Below are positions 45,487-54,478 of a stretch of 56,252 nucleotides of DNA, piece after piece. Both the position numbers and the translations under genes were made by a program. The stretch's first letter is position 1. The number at the start of each line of letters is the position of its first letter. The stretch covers positions 1-56,252 of the forward strand of contig CANQHA010000006.1 in NCBI GenBank assembly GCA_947623585.1, read 5' to 3'. A model generated the notes under the pieces. The model was not told the origin of the DNA. It made no database searches and was given only the letters and a program-made list of their open reading frames with translations. Source of the stretch: an uncultured Clostridia bacterium (GTDB lineage Bacteria > Bacillota > Clostridia > Oscillospirales > Ruminococcaceae).

Positions 45487-46872
45487 ATGGTTGGCACATT
45501 GATTTTTTCGCTGATATTTTTGGCGGCGTTGGCCGTCTGCGTATATTTCGCATGGAAAGGGCGCTGGAAAAAGTCGCTCGGCTTTGCGGCGGTCGGGGCA
45601 GTCTCGTTTGCGGGAGCATATTTTTTGGCAAAGGCGGTCTCCGCAAAGATAGCGCCGCCCCTTGCCGAGGCTCTGAAAGAGGGCTTCCTTGAAGTTTTAA
45701 GCCTGAGAAGCGACGTTATGCTTCGCGAGGAGGCGATGCTTCGCACCTCGGCGCTTGCGGTCACGGCGATAGTTTCGATGGCTTTGTTTCTTGTGATCTT
45801 TCTCATGCTGTTTTTGATAGGCGGCGTTTTGACGCACCTCGTAATTTCCGCCGCTCAAAAAAATTCCGCCGCGAAAAGCCCCGAAAAACCGCTTCCGTGG
45901 CTCAGCTTGGTGTTTGCGCTTATATCCTTCGGCACAGTCTCGTTTGCAATCTTATATCCTCTCGGAGCAGCGTCGTCGGTCGCCGCCGCCTCGGCGAAAA
46001 ACTGCGGATACGATCTTTCGGCGTCAGTCCTCACAAACCCGATAAGCCGCCTCTACGGCATTTCGGGCAGAGGATTTTTCGACCGGCTGACCGAGATATC
46101 GGGCGCCGAGCTTAAAAACAGCGAGGAAGCCGAGCTTGGGACGAACATCTACATAGCCGCGAAAAAGGTCGCCGAGGGCAAGGACGACGACGGAACGAGC
46201 ATCGAAAAAATCGCCGAGTCGCTTCGCTCGTCATATATCCTCACCGATTTCACGAGCGAGCTTGTCGCTAACGCGGCGAACAGCTGGAAAAACGGCCGAG
46301 AGTTCATGCACAGAAAAATCAAGCTGCCCGAGGGCAGAAACGGCGAGCTTGTCTCGGACGTTCTTGAAATTTTGAGCGGCTGGCAGCGTGAGAACCTCGT
46401 TTCGGACATCGACACGCTGATAAACCTTTATAAGCTGCTCAAAAGCAGAGAGATTGACAAAATAACCGACGGCGACGAGCTTTTTGAAGCCATGACCGAG
46501 CCCGAGTTCGTCGAAAGCCTGTTTATCGAGCTTTCCGGCAACGACGATTTTATCGCGATAATCCCGAGGGTGATGCGGTTCGGAATCGGCACGGCGATAG
46601 ATTCAATGGACATGGAGATGAACGACGACTACATCGTCGAATTCGACGCGAGCGAGCTCAGCCCCGAGGACTGGTCGAACGAGGCCGCGGCGTTCTCGAC
46701 GCTTTTAAGAAGAATGAAAGAGATGAGCGAAAGCGAGGATGGCGATTTTGACGTCGGCGCGCTTTTGACCGACATCTATCAGCTCAGCGATTCAAAGCTG
46801 CTGAGCAATATGCTCTTAAACCTTTTGATTCAGGTGCTTTATAACACTCAGCTCGGCGGGCTGTTCGGGTGA
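45487..46872 (+). CDS. Unknown membrane protein, possibly CvpA-like at its N-terminus
   Basis: 461 residues starting MVGTLIFSLIFLAALAV with GGAGG five bases upstream; a longer in-frame start lies inside the promoter. Four membrane segments are visible at about 3-21, 31-47, 96-122 and 140-165. Their spacing, with a short K/R-rich turn after the first, recalls CvpA proteins. The remaining 290 residues are soluble, helical and acidic, with runs of Ser, Glu and Asp. I recognise no catalytic motif. It is followed by the protease-like gene after 61 bp, perhaps on the same transcript. Confidence 0.8.
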   Translation: MVGTLIFSLIFLAALAVCVYFAWKGRWKKSLGFAAVGAVSFAGAYFLAKAVSAKIAPPLAEALKEGFLEVLSLRSDVMLREEAMLRTSALAVTAIVSMALFLVIFLMLFLIGGVLTHLVISAAQKNSAAKSPEKPLPWLSLVFALISFGTVSFAILYPLGAASSVAAASAKNCGYDLSASVLTNPISRLYGISGRGFFDRLTEISGAELKNSEEAELGTNIYIAAKKVAEGKDDDGTSIEKIAESLRSSYILTDFTSELVANAANSWKNGREFMHRKIKLPEGRNGELVSDVLEILSGWQRENLVSDIDTLINLYKLLKSREIDKITDGDELFEAMTEPEFVESLFIELSGNDDFIAIIPRVMRFGIGTAIDSMDMEMNDDYIVEFDASELSPEDWSNEAAAFSTLLRRMKEMSESEDGDFDVGALLTDIYQLSDSKLLSNMLLNLLIQVLYNTQLGGLFG

Positions 46873-46933
46873 TCCGGCGGCACGATACCGTATGATCGAC
46901 GGTGAGATAAATTCAGAACGGAGTTGAACCGAA

Positions 46934-47779
46934 ATGGAAATTATCGACGCATATACTTGCGCGTTGACCTCTTATGATGATTCGGGATTTTCATTTGAGC
47001 GGTGGAAAAAATATATTGATTCAGCGCTGCCGGGGCTGCTTCCGACGCATGTTTCGGACGTGAAAAGCGCATTGAGCGGCGGAGCTTCCGAGGACGATTA
47101 TTTGTCCGTGCTGAACAACGCGGCGCAAAACCATGAGCAGCTTGAGGCCGCACATGATTCTTTCCTGAAAGCGACTAAGGATTTGGAACATATCATATAT
47201 GAGCGCTTCGGCAAAAGCCTTGATGTTACTGTTGCTTTTTATCTCGGTCTTTGCAACGGCGCCGGGTGGGTGACAGAATATCGCGGGAAGACGGCCATAC
47301 TGCTCGGTATGGAAAAAATATCCGAGTTAAACTGGTGCAGTATCAATGATATGCACGGGCTAATATATCACGAGCTCGGCCACGTCTATCAAAAACAGTA
47401 CGGAACGCTGAAACGTGATTTTGACAAAAACGAAGATTCATTTCTTTGGCAGCTCTTTACGGAGGGCGTCGCGATGTGCTTTGAGCAAATCATCGTCGGC
47501 GATTCCGAATACTATCATCAGGATAAAAACGGCTGGAAATCGTGGTGCGACGGCCATTTTGAGCAGATAAAATCTGACTTCGCAAAAGATTTGAAAATGA
47601 TGTCGTTTTCAAATCAGCGCTATTTCGGCGATTGGGTCAGCTATAACGGCCGCGGCGACGTGGGCTATTATCTTGGCGGCCGTTTTGTGCGTTACATCCT
47701 GTCAAGCTGTGAATTTGATGAAATTATTTGCTTTGATATTGCCAAAGTGAAAGAGATGTTTGAACGGTTTGAAAGATAA
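46934..47779 (+). CDS. Putative zinc metalloprotease with HELGH motif
   Basis: 281 residues without a signal peptide. LIYHELGHVYQKQYG (about 146-160) holds an HExxH zinc site and FTEGVAMCFEQ, some 30 residues later, provides a glutamate suited as third ligand, the gluzincin pattern. This resembles DUF2268-like predicted Zn proteases. A GGAG site lies ten bases before the ATG. The gene is followed by the first of two direct repeats and by half of a terminator stem. The substrate is unknown. Confidence 0.78.
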   Translation: MEIIDAYTCALTSYDDSGFSFERWKKYIDSALPGLLPTHVSDVKSALSGGASEDDYLSVLNNAAQNHEQLEAAHDSFLKATKDLEHIIYERFGKSLDVTVAFYLGLCNGAGWVTEYRGKTAILLGMEKISELNWCSINDMHGLIYHELGHVYQKQYGTLKRDFDKNEDSFLWQLFTEGVAMCFEQIIVGDSEYYHQDKNGWKSWCDGHFEQIKSDFAKDLKMMSFSNQRYFGDWVSYNGRGDVGYYLGGRFVRYILSSCEFDEIICFDIAKVKEMFERFER

Positions 47780-47783
47780 TTCG

Positions 47784-47838
47784 GTTTATCTGTCCGATGA
47801 GTTTTAATATGCGCACTTCTATAACGTAAAAAGCAGAC
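47784..47838. repeat. Direct repeat flanking the XRE segment, left copy
   Basis: It begins GTTTATCTG and ends in a 30-nt core (47809-47838) that matches 48466-48495 with one mismatch. It carries only the first arm of the AAAAAGCAGAC terminator stem. Confidence 0.8.
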
Positions 47839-47980
47839 GAACGGTGCTTGCAGATATGACTGTCAATGTGATAAATCAGTATTTGTTGAGCAGAACGCCG
47901 TTAATCACTTGTTAAAACTCCTGTTCTATGCACTAAACCATGACTAAACTAACAATCGGGCAATCTAAACTGCCGGTCGG

Positions 47981-48010
47981 TTGAGTATTAAGCGGAGGAA
48001 ATGTTATAAT
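47981..48010 (+). promoter_or_regulatory. Promoter of the XRE regulator gene
   Basis: TTGAGT (47981-47986), an 18-nt spacer and TATAAT (48005-48010), with an extended TGT. Its predicted start excludes the ATG at 48009 and supports 48042. Confidence 0.75.
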
Positions 48011-48041
48011 GCAGTCATCAAATGAAAGGAGCAACACCGCA

Positions 48042-48443
48042 ATGAAAAAACAATCTTTTGGAGCTATGATTGCAGCTATGCGTAAAGAACAGGGAATGAC
48101 ACAGCTTGAACTTGCAGAAAAAATGGGCGTTACAGATAAAGCGGTATCAAAATGGGAACGAGATTTATCCTTTCCTGATGTAAATTCGATTCCAAGGTTG
48201 GCGGAAATTTTTGATGTAACTGTTGATGAGATTATGCAGGTAAAATCAGATAGTAAGGAAAATGGGAAAGCAAACAGAATTTCTGAAATTGTCGATATCG
48301 CATTGAAAGGTATAGCTTTGGCAACGGGAATTGATGTCGTAGTTCTATCGCTTATAGATGTGATTGAAGCAAAGGATGCGGTCATTATGTTGGGAATCGG
48401 ATTGGCTTGTATGGCGATTACACAGTTTCCAAAAAAGGACTAA
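48042..48443 (+). CDS. XRE-family HTH regulator with C-terminal membrane segments
   Basis: 133 residues starting MKKQSFGAMIAAMRK (AAAGGAG upstream). The Cro/C1-type helix-turn-helix reads MTQLELAEKMGVTDKAVSKW (about 19-38), followed by DVNSIPRLAEIFDVTVDEIM. The C-terminal 50 residues are two hydrophobic segments (about 84-104 and 111-124), suggesting a membrane-tethered regulator. Base composition is visibly AT-richer than its neighbours, and direct repeats flank the segment, so recent acquisition is likely. No target gene is adjacent. Confidence 0.88.
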   Translation: MKKQSFGAMIAAMRKEQGMTQLELAEKMGVTDKAVSKWERDLSFPDVNSIPRLAEIFDVTVDEIMQVKSDSKENGKANRISEIVDIALKGIALATGIDVVVLSLIDVIEAKDAVIMLGIGLACMAITQFPKKD

Positions 48444-48449
48444 ATTCCC

Positions 48450-48495
48450 GTTTATCTGCCGGAAAATGCGCGCTTCTATAACGTAAAAAGCAGAC
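48450..48495. repeat. Direct repeat flanking the XRE segment, right copy
   Basis: The second copy of the 47784 repeat; here it runs into the complete terminator stem. The last 30 nt (48466-48495) are the conserved core. Confidence 0.8.
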
Positions 48496-48514
48496 CTCAA
48501 AAAGTCTGCTTTTT
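48485..48514 (+). terminator. Bidirectional intrinsic terminator
   Basis: AAAAAGCAGAC and GTCTGCTTTTT pair around CTCAAAAA. It serves the XRE gene on the plus strand and can end glnN on the minus strand. Confidence 0.88.
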
Positions 48515-48557
48515 CATTATAACGCCGCGTTTCGGGCGGCGGGCTGCATGAGGCTTA

Positions 48558-50642
48558 TCACACCGCGAACAACATTCTGCCGTATGTCGGATAGGGCCAG
48601 TATTTCTCCCCGACGAGGGTCTCAATCTCGTCGGCGACCGCCCGAAGCTCGGACATGGCGGGAATTATCACGTCGCGGAAACGGTCGGCGTCCTGCTGGG
48701 TAGAGCTGCCGCCGCACTCGGAGGTCAGCTTTTCAAGGCGCTGCATTTTTTTATACATATCGGTCGAAAGCGAGGTCAGGCGCTTTATCATATCGACCTC
48801 AAAGCCGCACTCAACGTCGGCGATGCTTCTCGCACAGGAGACGACCTCGGACATTTTGCGCACATAGGTCGATACCGCAGGCAGAATGTCCTTTTTCGCC
48901 ATCTCGATCATCGTCAGCGCCTCGATGTGAATGATCTTGCAGTAGTTTTCAAGATATATGTAATACCTCGATTCGAGCTCGGTTTTTGAGAAAACGCCTT
49001 GGCGCTCGAAAAGCGCGACGTTTTCGGGGTCAAGAAGATGCGGGAGCGCGTCGGGGGTGGTTTTAAGATTGTGCAGCCCGCGGCGCTCGGCCTCGGCGAC
49101 CCATTCGGCGCTGTAACCGTCGCCGTTGAAAAGTATTCTGCGGTTTTCGGTTATGGTCTTTTTTATAAGCGCTTCAAGGGCGGTGTTGAAGTTTTCGGCG
49201 TCTTTAAGCTGGTCGTAGAAGCGGTCGAGCTCGTCGGCAAAGATCGTGTTTATAACGGTCGTCGGATATGCTATCGACTGGCTCGAGCCGGGGCTTCTGA
49301 ACTCGAACTTGTTGCCGGTAAAGGCAAAGGGCGAGGTGCGGTTGCGGTCGGTGGTGTCGCGGGGGAAGTGCGGCAAAACATCGACGCCGATCTCGATATC
49401 AGAGCGCTTTGCGCCCTTATATTCGCTGCCGTCGGCAATAGAGTCGATGATGGCGGTCAGCTCATCTCCCAAAAACATTGAGATTATCGCGGGGGGAGCC
49501 TCGTTTGCGCCGAGACGGTGATCGTTTCCGGCCGAGGCGACGGAAATTCTCAAAAGATCCTGATATTCGTTCACGCCCTTGATGACGGCGCAGAGAAGCA
49601 GCAAAAACTGCGCGTTTTCACGAGGGGTCTTTCCCGGCTCGAAGAGGTTTGCGCCCTCGGCGGTCGAAAGAGACCAGTTGTCGTGCTTGCCCGAGCCGTT
49701 TATTCCCTCAAAAGGCTTTTCGTGCAAAAGCGCCTTGAAGCCGTGACGGTGGGCGACCTTTCTTAAAAGCTCCATGGTGAGCTGGTTGTGGTCGGAAGCG
49801 ATGTTTGCGGTCGAATATATCGGCGCAAGCTCGTGCTGAGCCGGGGCGACCTCGTTGTGCTCGGTCTTGACCGTTACGCCGAGCTTCCAAAGCTCCTCGT
49901 CAAGGTCTCGCATAAAATCTTTGACCTTGATCTTTATCATGCCGTAATAGTGATCGTCAAGCTCCTGACCTTTCGGGGGCTTGGCGCCATAAAGCGTTCT
50001 GCCGGTATAGATGAGGTCTTTGCGGCGGGCGTACATATTTCTGTCGATGAGAAAATATTCCTGCTCGGGCCCGCAGGTGGATATTACGCCCTTGGTCTCG
50101 CTTCCGAAAAGCGAAAGGATTCTTTTTGCCGAGCGGTTTAAAGCCTCCATTGAGCGAAGAAGCGGGGTTTTTGTGTCAAGCGCGTCTCCGCCGTAAGAGC
50201 AAAAGGCGGTGGGAATGCAAAGGGTATTCTCTTTGATGAAGGCATAAGAGGTCGGGTCCCAAGCGGTATAACCGCGGGCTTCAAAGGTTGCCCTGAGACC
50301 GCCCGAGGGGAAGCTCGAGCCGTCGGTCTCGCCTTTTATAAGCTCTTTGCCCTTGAATTCCATTATCGGCTCGCCGCCGTTTGAGCCGCACAAAAAGCTG
50401 TCATGCTTTTCGGCGGTTATGCCTGTGAGCGGCTGGAACCAGTGAGTGAAATGAGTAGCGCCGTTTTCAAGCGCCCAATCGCGCATTGCCGCCGCGACCT
50501 TGTTTGCAACCGAAGCGTCGAGCGGTCTGCCTGATTCTATCGTTTTTTTCAGCGCCTCATAAGCGTCGACCGGAAGCCGTTCGCGCATGACTTTATCGCT
50601 GAAAACCGCGCTTGCGAAAGAATCGGAGATGATATTTGACAT
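48558..50642 (-). CDS. glnN: Glutamine synthetase type III
   Basis: Makes glutamine from glutamate, ammonia and ATP. The 694 residues and segments such as [77 protein letters not shown] and [12 protein letters not shown] identify the long GSIII (GlnN) form common in anaerobic gut bacteria. The start [14 protein letters not shown] at 50642 has AAGGAG upstream. It is monocistronic, with its own strong promoter and a terminator directly behind that promoter to insulate it. Confidence 0.97.
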   Translation of the reverse strand: MSNIISDSFASAVFSDKVMRERLPVDAYEALKKTIESGRPLDASVANKVAAAMRDWALENGATHFTHWFQPLTGITAEKHDSFLCGSNGGEPIMEFKGKELIKGETDGSSFPSGGLRATFEARGYTAWDPTSYAFIKENTLCIPTAFCSYGGDALDTKTPLLRSMEALNRSAKRILSLFGSETKGVISTCGPEQEYFLIDRNMYARRKDLIYTGRTLYGAKPPKGQELDDHYYGMIKIKVKDFMRDLDEELWKLGVTVKTEHNEVAPAQHELAPIYSTANIASDHNQLTMELLRKVAHRHGFKALLHEKPFEGINGSGKHDNWSLSTAEGANLFEPGKTPRENAQFLLLLCAVIKGVNEYQDLLRISVASAGNDHRLGANEAPPAIISMFLGDELTAIIDSIADGSEYKGAKRSDIEIGVDVLPHFPRDTTDRNRTSPFAFTGNKFEFRSPGSSQSIAYPTTVINTIFADELDRFYDQLKDAENFNTALEALIKKTITENRRILFNGDGYSAEWVAEAERRGLHNLKTTPDALPHLLDPENVALFERQGVFSKTELESRYYIYLENYCKIIHIEALTMIEMAKKDILPAVSTYVRKMSEVVSCARSIADVECGFEVDMIKRLTSLSTDMYKKMQRLEKLTSECGGSSTQQDADRFRDVIIPAMSELRAVADEIETLVGEKYWPYPTYGRMLFAV

Positions 50643-50678
50643 AAGCTGTCTCCTTATGAAATAAAAAGTGATACATTG

Positions 50679-50707
50679 AGTATAGTACATTTCGGGGAGA
50701 ATGTCAA
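50679..50707 (-). promoter_or_regulatory. Promoter of glnN
   Basis: On the minus strand, TTGACA (50702-50707), a 17-nt spacer and TATACT (50679-50684). The leader is about 30 nt. Confidence 0.85.
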
Positions 50708-50733
50708 ATAAAAAAGCCCCCGCGAGGGGGCTT
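50706..50733 (-). terminator. Terminator of the sigma/anti-sigma operon
   Basis: AAGCCCCC-GCGA-GGGGGCTT stem (50714-50733) with a T-rich tail on the minus strand, which touches the glnN -35 box. The plus strand also ends in AGTTTTTT. Confidence 0.88.
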
Positions 50734-50742
50734 AGTTTTTTG

Positions 50743-51420
50743 TTATGAGATTTTATCTATGTTAATAGATTTAACATGGACAAAATCAGATGAGTTGCTC
50801 ATTATATAGAAATCATACTCATTGGTCATCGGTATCTCATAGGTAAATTCCAGAACCCCATTCACATCGTCGTCAAAATCGAACCTTTTCAATTCATGTG
50901 GCTTGTCATCTACCGCCCATATTCTTCCGAATTCGAGATAGACGCCCTCGGGATGTTTAATCCCCTCAGCGTTCAAATCCACTTCTATTCTGACTTTGAA
51001 TTTGTCGCCCTTTTCAAAGAAGAACATCTCGCCGTTGTTTCTCAAACGAACTTCAAGAGCGTTGCCGATTGCAAAGTTTTTATCTTTGTCAATCGAAATG
51101 GTTGCGTGTCCGCTTTCGTCATAAGTCAGTTTTGTATATCTTTTATCAGGCGGCGTCATTTTAAGATAGGCATGCTCTGTTTTCAGCGGGATAAAATGGG
51201 ATATACCGAGGCACTTTGATTCGATACGAGGGAGAATATCGCTGTCAGCGGCAACCATTACCGCCGAAATCATTGCAATAGCCGCCGCAAGCGCTATTGA
51301 AAACAACTTCTTTTTGCTCATAGTGAATTTGCTCCTTTCACTTTTTTTATAGTCAAACACTTCTTGAATATAGGCCTCGTCGATTTCGCCAAGCGCTCGA
51401 GTTATTCGTCCGATTTTCAT
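50743..51420 (-). CDS. Anti-sigma-factor-like single-pass membrane protein
   Basis: 225 residues starting [18 protein letters not shown] (AAGGAG, 7-nt spacing). The N-terminal 35 cytosolic residues, ending YKKSERSKF, lead into a membrane helix at about 42-60 and an outer domain of beta character with no recognisable ligand-binding motif. Such layouts, encoded right after an ECF sigma gene, are typical of membrane anti-sigma factors. No zinc-binding ZAS motif is present. Its start lies 4 bp after the sigma stop. The outer domain may sense an envelope signal. Confidence 0.75.
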   Translation of the reverse strand: MKIGRITRALGEIDEAYIQEVFDYKKSERSKFTMSKKKLFSIALAAAIAMISAVMVAADSDILPRIESKCLGISHFIPLKTEHAYLKMTPPDKRYTKLTYDESGHATISIDKDKNFAIGNALEVRLRNNGEMFFFEKGDKFKVRIEVDLNAEGIKHPEGVYLEFGRIWAVDDKPHELKRFDFDDDVNGVLEFTYEIPMTNEYDFYIMSNSSDFVHVKSINIDKIS

Positions 51421-51424
51421 ATTA

Positions 51425-51976
51425 TCACTCCTTTTCATATTCTTCGCGCAGCTTTTTTCTCGCCCGAAAAAGCATCGAATTCACTTTGCTTTCCGAAATG
51501 TTGAGATCGCGCGCGATCTCGGGCACGGTGTCAAAGAAGAAATATCGCTTCAAAAACACTATGCGCGCTTCTTGGCTCAGTTTGCGGAGAAAGCTGTCAA
51601 GCGTCTGCGAAAACTCGGCGTCGGACATTTTCTCGGCCGCGCGTTCGTCGCTTAAAACCGCCTCAAGCTCTTCAATAGGCACCGAGGCGTTTATGCTCCG
51701 CTTTTGGGCAAGGTCGTGTTCGAGGCGTTTAAGGGCGACGTTGCGCACGACTTTGCAGGCATATGCGCGAAAACTCGTCGGGACAGCGGGCGGAATGTTC
51801 TGCCAAAGAATCATCAGCGCGTCGTTAATACATTCGTCGGCATCGGCGCGGCTGCCGAGAACTCTTAACGCCGCTCGCAACAAAAGCGCGCCGCAGCTTT
51901 TTTGCGTTTCTTCAAGGGCCTTTTGATCTCTTGCCAGAAAAAGACCGATGATTCTTTCTTCGTCCAAAGTCCACAC
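51425..51976 (-). CDS. ECF-type sigma-70 family factor
   Basis: A 183-residue sigma factor with region 2 (DADECINDALMILWQNIPPAVPTSF, interrupted here at about 46-70, plus RAYACKVVRNVALKRL) and region 4 (SQEARIVFLKRYFFFDTVPEIA and LNISESKVNSMLFRARKKL). The start is GTG at 51976 with GAAGGGAA upstream. It is first of a two-gene operon with the membrane anti-sigma-like protein. Its 140-nt leader holds a terminator-like hairpin. The target promoters are unknown; its own promoter looks like ordinary sigma-A. Confidence 0.9.
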   Translation of the reverse strand: MWTLDEERIIGLFLARDQKALEETQKSCGALLLRAALRVLGSRADADECINDALMILWQNIPPAVPTSFRAYACKVVRNVALKRLEHDLAQKRSINASVPIEELEAVLSDERAAEKMSDAEFSQTLDSFLRKLSQEARIVFLKRYFFFDTVPEIARDLNISESKVNSMLFRARKKLREEYEKE

Positions 51977-52039
51977 TTCCCTTCGCCTCTGTCAATATGA
52001 TTCGATTTTATCTTTAAAACCTTTCGCCGAAAAGGAAAA

Positions 52040-52072
52040 TTTTTAAAAATCCCTCGGGACAAGGCCCGAGGG
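52040..52072 (-). promoter_or_regulatory. Terminator-like hairpin in the sigma-factor leader
   Basis: On the minus strand, CCCTCGGG and CCCGAGGG pair around a 6-nt loop and are followed by ATTTTTAAAAATTTT. It stands between the promoter at 52126 and the sigma start, so it may attenuate the operon. Confidence 0.5.
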
Positions 52073-52125
52073 CGATAATTTTGCATAAGCCTGTTTTTTT
52101 GGAGCAGCGCGCTCGGCGTTTCATC

Positions 52126-52154
52126 ATTATACCCCCAAAGCATAAGAAAGTCAA
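52126..52154 (-). promoter_or_regulatory. Promoter of the ECF sigma operon
   Basis: On the minus strand, TTGACT (52149-52154), a 17-nt spacer and TATAAT (52126-52131), giving a leader of about 140 nt. Confidence 0.8.
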
Positions 52155-52158
52155 CTAT

Positions 52159-52198
52159 CAAAAAGCGCCCCGGGGTTTGTGACCCGAAGCGCTTTTTT
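52159..52198 (-). terminator. Terminator of the spoVAC-like gene (bidirectional)
   Basis: AAAAAGCGC (52160-52168) pairs with GCGCTTTTT (52189-52197), with an inner CGGG/CCCG stem. It ends in T residues on both strands. Confidence 0.88.
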
Positions 52199-52221
52199 GA
52201 GCTTTGCCGCTCTGAAAAAAA

Positions 52222-52671
52222 TCAGCCCGCTATGGTTTTTGCGGCCCAATATATCAGGCCGTAAATTATGCTCGCCGCGGTGCCGTAAAGTATCACCGGC
52301 CCGGCTATTGCGAAAACCTTTGCGCCGACCCCGAGCACCCAGCCCTCGGCGCGAAATTCTATCGCCGGCGAGACGACCGCGTTCGCAAAGCCGGTTATCG
52401 GCACAAGGGTTCCCGCGCCGCCGTGCTTTGCGACCTTGGGATAAAGCCCGACCGCCGTTAATATCGCCGAGCACAGCACCAGCGTTATCGAGGTGAACGC
52501 CGCCGCGCCGTCGCGGTCAAGCCCCACCGCCCCAAAAAGCTCCAAAAGCCCCTGCCCGCAAAGGCATATCGCCCCGCCGATCAGAAACGCTTTCGGTATA
52601 TTGAACCATGACTTCGACGGCGCCGAGGCCTCTTTGACCATTTCGCCGTACTGAATGTCGGACATTTTCAT
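52222..52671 (-). CDS. spoVAC: Stage V sporulation protein AC (SpoVAC-like)
   Basis: SpoVA proteins form the spore inner-membrane channel that moves calcium dipicolinate. The 149-residue protein has the family core KAFLIGGAICLCGQ, GTLVPITGFANAVVSPAIEFRAEG (residues about 86-109) and GVGAKVFAIAGPVILYG, with four or so membrane segments. ATG at 52671 has AAAGGGG upstream. It stands alone here: spoVAD and spoVAE, usually next to it, are absent. A forespore-type promoter candidate lies upstream. Confidence 0.92.
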   Translation of the reverse strand: MKMSDIQYGEMVKEASAPSKSWFNIPKAFLIGGAICLCGQGLLELFGAVGLDRDGAAAFTSITLVLCSAILTAVGLYPKVAKHGGAGTLVPITGFANAVVSPAIEFRAEGWVLGVGAKVFAIAGPVILYGTAASIIYGLIYWAAKTIAG

Positions 52672-52703
52672 AAAATCGCCCCTTTAAACAGCTTTTTAAA
52701 GCT

Positions 52704-52731
52704 ATTTTCTCCGAAAAATGTCTTTATATTC
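52704..52731 (-). promoter_or_regulatory. Candidate forespore (sigma-F/G) promoter
   Basis: On the minus strand, GAATA (52727-52731), a 14-nt spacer and GGAGAAAAT (52704-52712), close to the GnATA / GGnnAnAnT pattern of forespore sigma factors. No sigma-A promoter as good is seen. Confidence 0.4.
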
Positions 52732-52863
52732 GCGCTTTGAGATTTAACGCCGATTCTCCCGAAAATTTCTAATCGCCGCCGATTTTCAGGCAAAAATGCT
52801 CTACGCTTAGACATAATTCTACTTAAAATTACAATTTGTATAGCGATTTTTTGACAAAAGCGC

Positions 52864-52902
52864 AAAAAGATCCCCTCTCCGGCGATACCGGAAAGGGGGT
52901 CC
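52864..52902 (-). terminator. Terminator of the alpha ribosomal operon
   Basis: A long imperfect stem (52888-52902 with 52869-52882) followed on the minus strand by TTTTT, 11 bp after rplQ. Confidence 0.85.
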
Positions 52903-52912
52903 TCTTTAAAAA

Positions 52913-53254
52913 TCAAACAAGTTCGATTATCGCCATTTCGGCAGCGTCTCCGCGTCTCGGACCGATTTTGATGACTTTTGTATAGCCGCCGTTTCTGTCG
53001 GCATATTTAGGTGCTATCTCATCGGTGAGCTTCTTTGCGACGCTCTCCTTGGTTACATAGGCAAAAATCTGACGCTTTGAGTGCAGGTCTCCCGCTTTGG
53101 CGAGCGTTACCATTTTGTCCGCCATCGCCGAAACCTCTTTTGCTCTCGTCACGGTCGTCTCTATCTTGCCGTTTTCAAACAGGAAAGTGACCATTGCGCG
53201 AAGCATCGCTCTTCTGTGGTCGGTCGTCCTGCCAAGTTTTCTTGCGCCCGGCAT
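52913..53254 (-). CDS. rplQ: 50S ribosomal protein L17
   Basis: A 113-residue L17 with the classic opening [20 protein letters not shown] and the TRAKE segment, ending in [20 protein letters not shown]. It is last in the alpha cluster, after rpoA, separated by 101 bp that contain heptad repeats. Confidence 0.98.
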   Translation of the reverse strand: MPGARKLGRTTDHRRAMLRAMVTFLFENGKIETTVTRAKEVSAMADKMVTLAKAGDLHSKRQIFAYVTKESVAKKLTDEIAPKYADRNGGYTKVIKIGPRRGDAAEMAIIELV

Positions 53255-53273
53255 AAATATTCAACTCCTTCTC

Positions 53274-53301
53274 TTAGAAATCAGAGGTCAGATATCAGAA
53301 A
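53274..53301. repeat. TCTGAnn heptad array in the rpoA-rplQ gap
   Basis: On the plus strand four heptads TTAGAAA, TCAGAGG, TCAGATA, TCAGAAA; the complement reads TCTGAnn, close to the TCTAAnn arrays at 39543 and 45358. It lies 19 bp before the rplQ start in the transcription direction. Confidence 0.55.
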
Positions 53302-53355
53302 ACAAATTAGATCTGAGCGCTCCGGTTTTTAATTTTTTTGCGGAATTATCCGCCG

Positions 53356-54312
53356 TCAATCCTCTGATGAGCTCATCTCATAGCCAAGGGATCTGAGTTT
53401 TTCCTTGACCTCGTCGAATGACTTCTTTCCGAGGTTTCTGACCTTCATCATTTCCTCTTCGGACTTTTCTATCAGGTCGTTGACTGTGTTGATTCCCGCT
53501 CTCTTGAGGCAGTTGAATGATCTGACCGACAGGTCAAGTTCTTCAATGGTCATCTCAAGCACTTTTTCTTTGGACTTGTTGTCCTTTTCGGCGAGGATCT
53601 TATCAACGCCGGTATCCTCGGAGAGGTTGACGAACAAGTTAAGATGCTCATTGAGGAGTTTGGCTGCCATGGAGACGGCTTCCTTTGCGGAAATAACTCC
53701 GTCTGTCCAAACCTCAAGCGTCAGCTTGTCAAAGTCGGTGATCTGGCCTACGCGGGTGTTTTCGACCGTGTAGTTGACCTTGAGAACAGGGGTATAAATA
53801 CTGTCAACGGCGATAATGCCGATAGGTGCGTTTGTCATCAGGGACTTGTTCTTTTCGGCGGAAACATATCCGCGTCCCCTATCCAAAACGATTTCCATAT
53901 ATAGCTTTGCATCGGCGTCAAGGGTTGCGATGTGCATATTGGGAACGAGGATCTCGACCTCGGAATCGGTCTTGATGTCTCCCGCGGTAACCTCGCACTC
54001 ACCCTCTGCCTCGATGTATACCGTCTTAGGTCCGTCGCAGAAAAGTTTTGCGGTAAGACCCTTCAGGTTAAGGACGATTTCGCTGACGTCCTCCTTAACT
54101 CCGGGGACGGTCGATAATTCGTGGTGCACGCCGTCGATCTTTATTGATGTGACGGCAACACCGGGGAGAGATGAAAGCAATACACGTCTAAGACTGTTGC
54201 CGATAGTTGTGCCGTAGCCCCTTTCAAGCGGCTCAAGAACGAACTTGCCGTAAGTTCCGTTTGATTTGAGCTCGACTACTTCTATATCCGGCTTTTCGAT
54301 TTTTTCAAGCAT
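53356..54312 (-). CDS. rpoA: RNA polymerase alpha subunit
   Basis: 318 residues. The N-terminal assembly domain reads [26 protein letters not shown] in two parts (about 23-48), then come the linker and the C-terminal domain with [19 protein letters not shown] and [16 protein letters not shown], the helix-hairpin-helix region that contacts UP elements and activators. The start [13 protein letters not shown] at 54312 follows GGAGG; an upstream extension is rejected. Confidence 0.98.
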   Translation of the reverse strand: MLEKIEKPDIEVVELKSNGTYGKFVLEPLERGYGTTIGNSLRRVLLSSLPGVAVTSIKIDGVHHELSTVPGVKEDVSEIVLNLKGLTAKLFCDGPKTVYIEAEGECEVTAGDIKTDSEVEILVPNMHIATLDADAKLYMEIVLDRGRGYVSAEKNKSLMTNAPIGIIAVDSIYTPVLKVNYTVENTRVGQITDFDKLTLEVWTDGVISAKEAVSMAAKLLNEHLNLFVNLSEDTGVDKILAEKDNKSKEKVLEMTIEELDLSVRSFNCLKRAGINTVNDLIEKSEEEMMKVRNLGKKSFDEVKEKLRSLGYEMSSSED

Positions 54313-54478
54313 TAGCAAGCCTCCATTTCTTTTGTGGCGCACCCTGTCTTTTTTCGGATCATATCACGCATACGCGCTCATAAAACCGCGAAACAGCGGC
54401 GCCCTCCCGTTTTTTCCTGCCGGGAGAGGGCTTTTGCCCCCTGCCCGACCGACGAATGAAACAAAACCGGTTTCGTTA

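Noticed and set aside
52668-52916. 82-codon ORF between rplQ and spoVAC
   Set aside because: It contains the alpha-operon terminator and the spoVAC promoter region and has no ribosome binding site.
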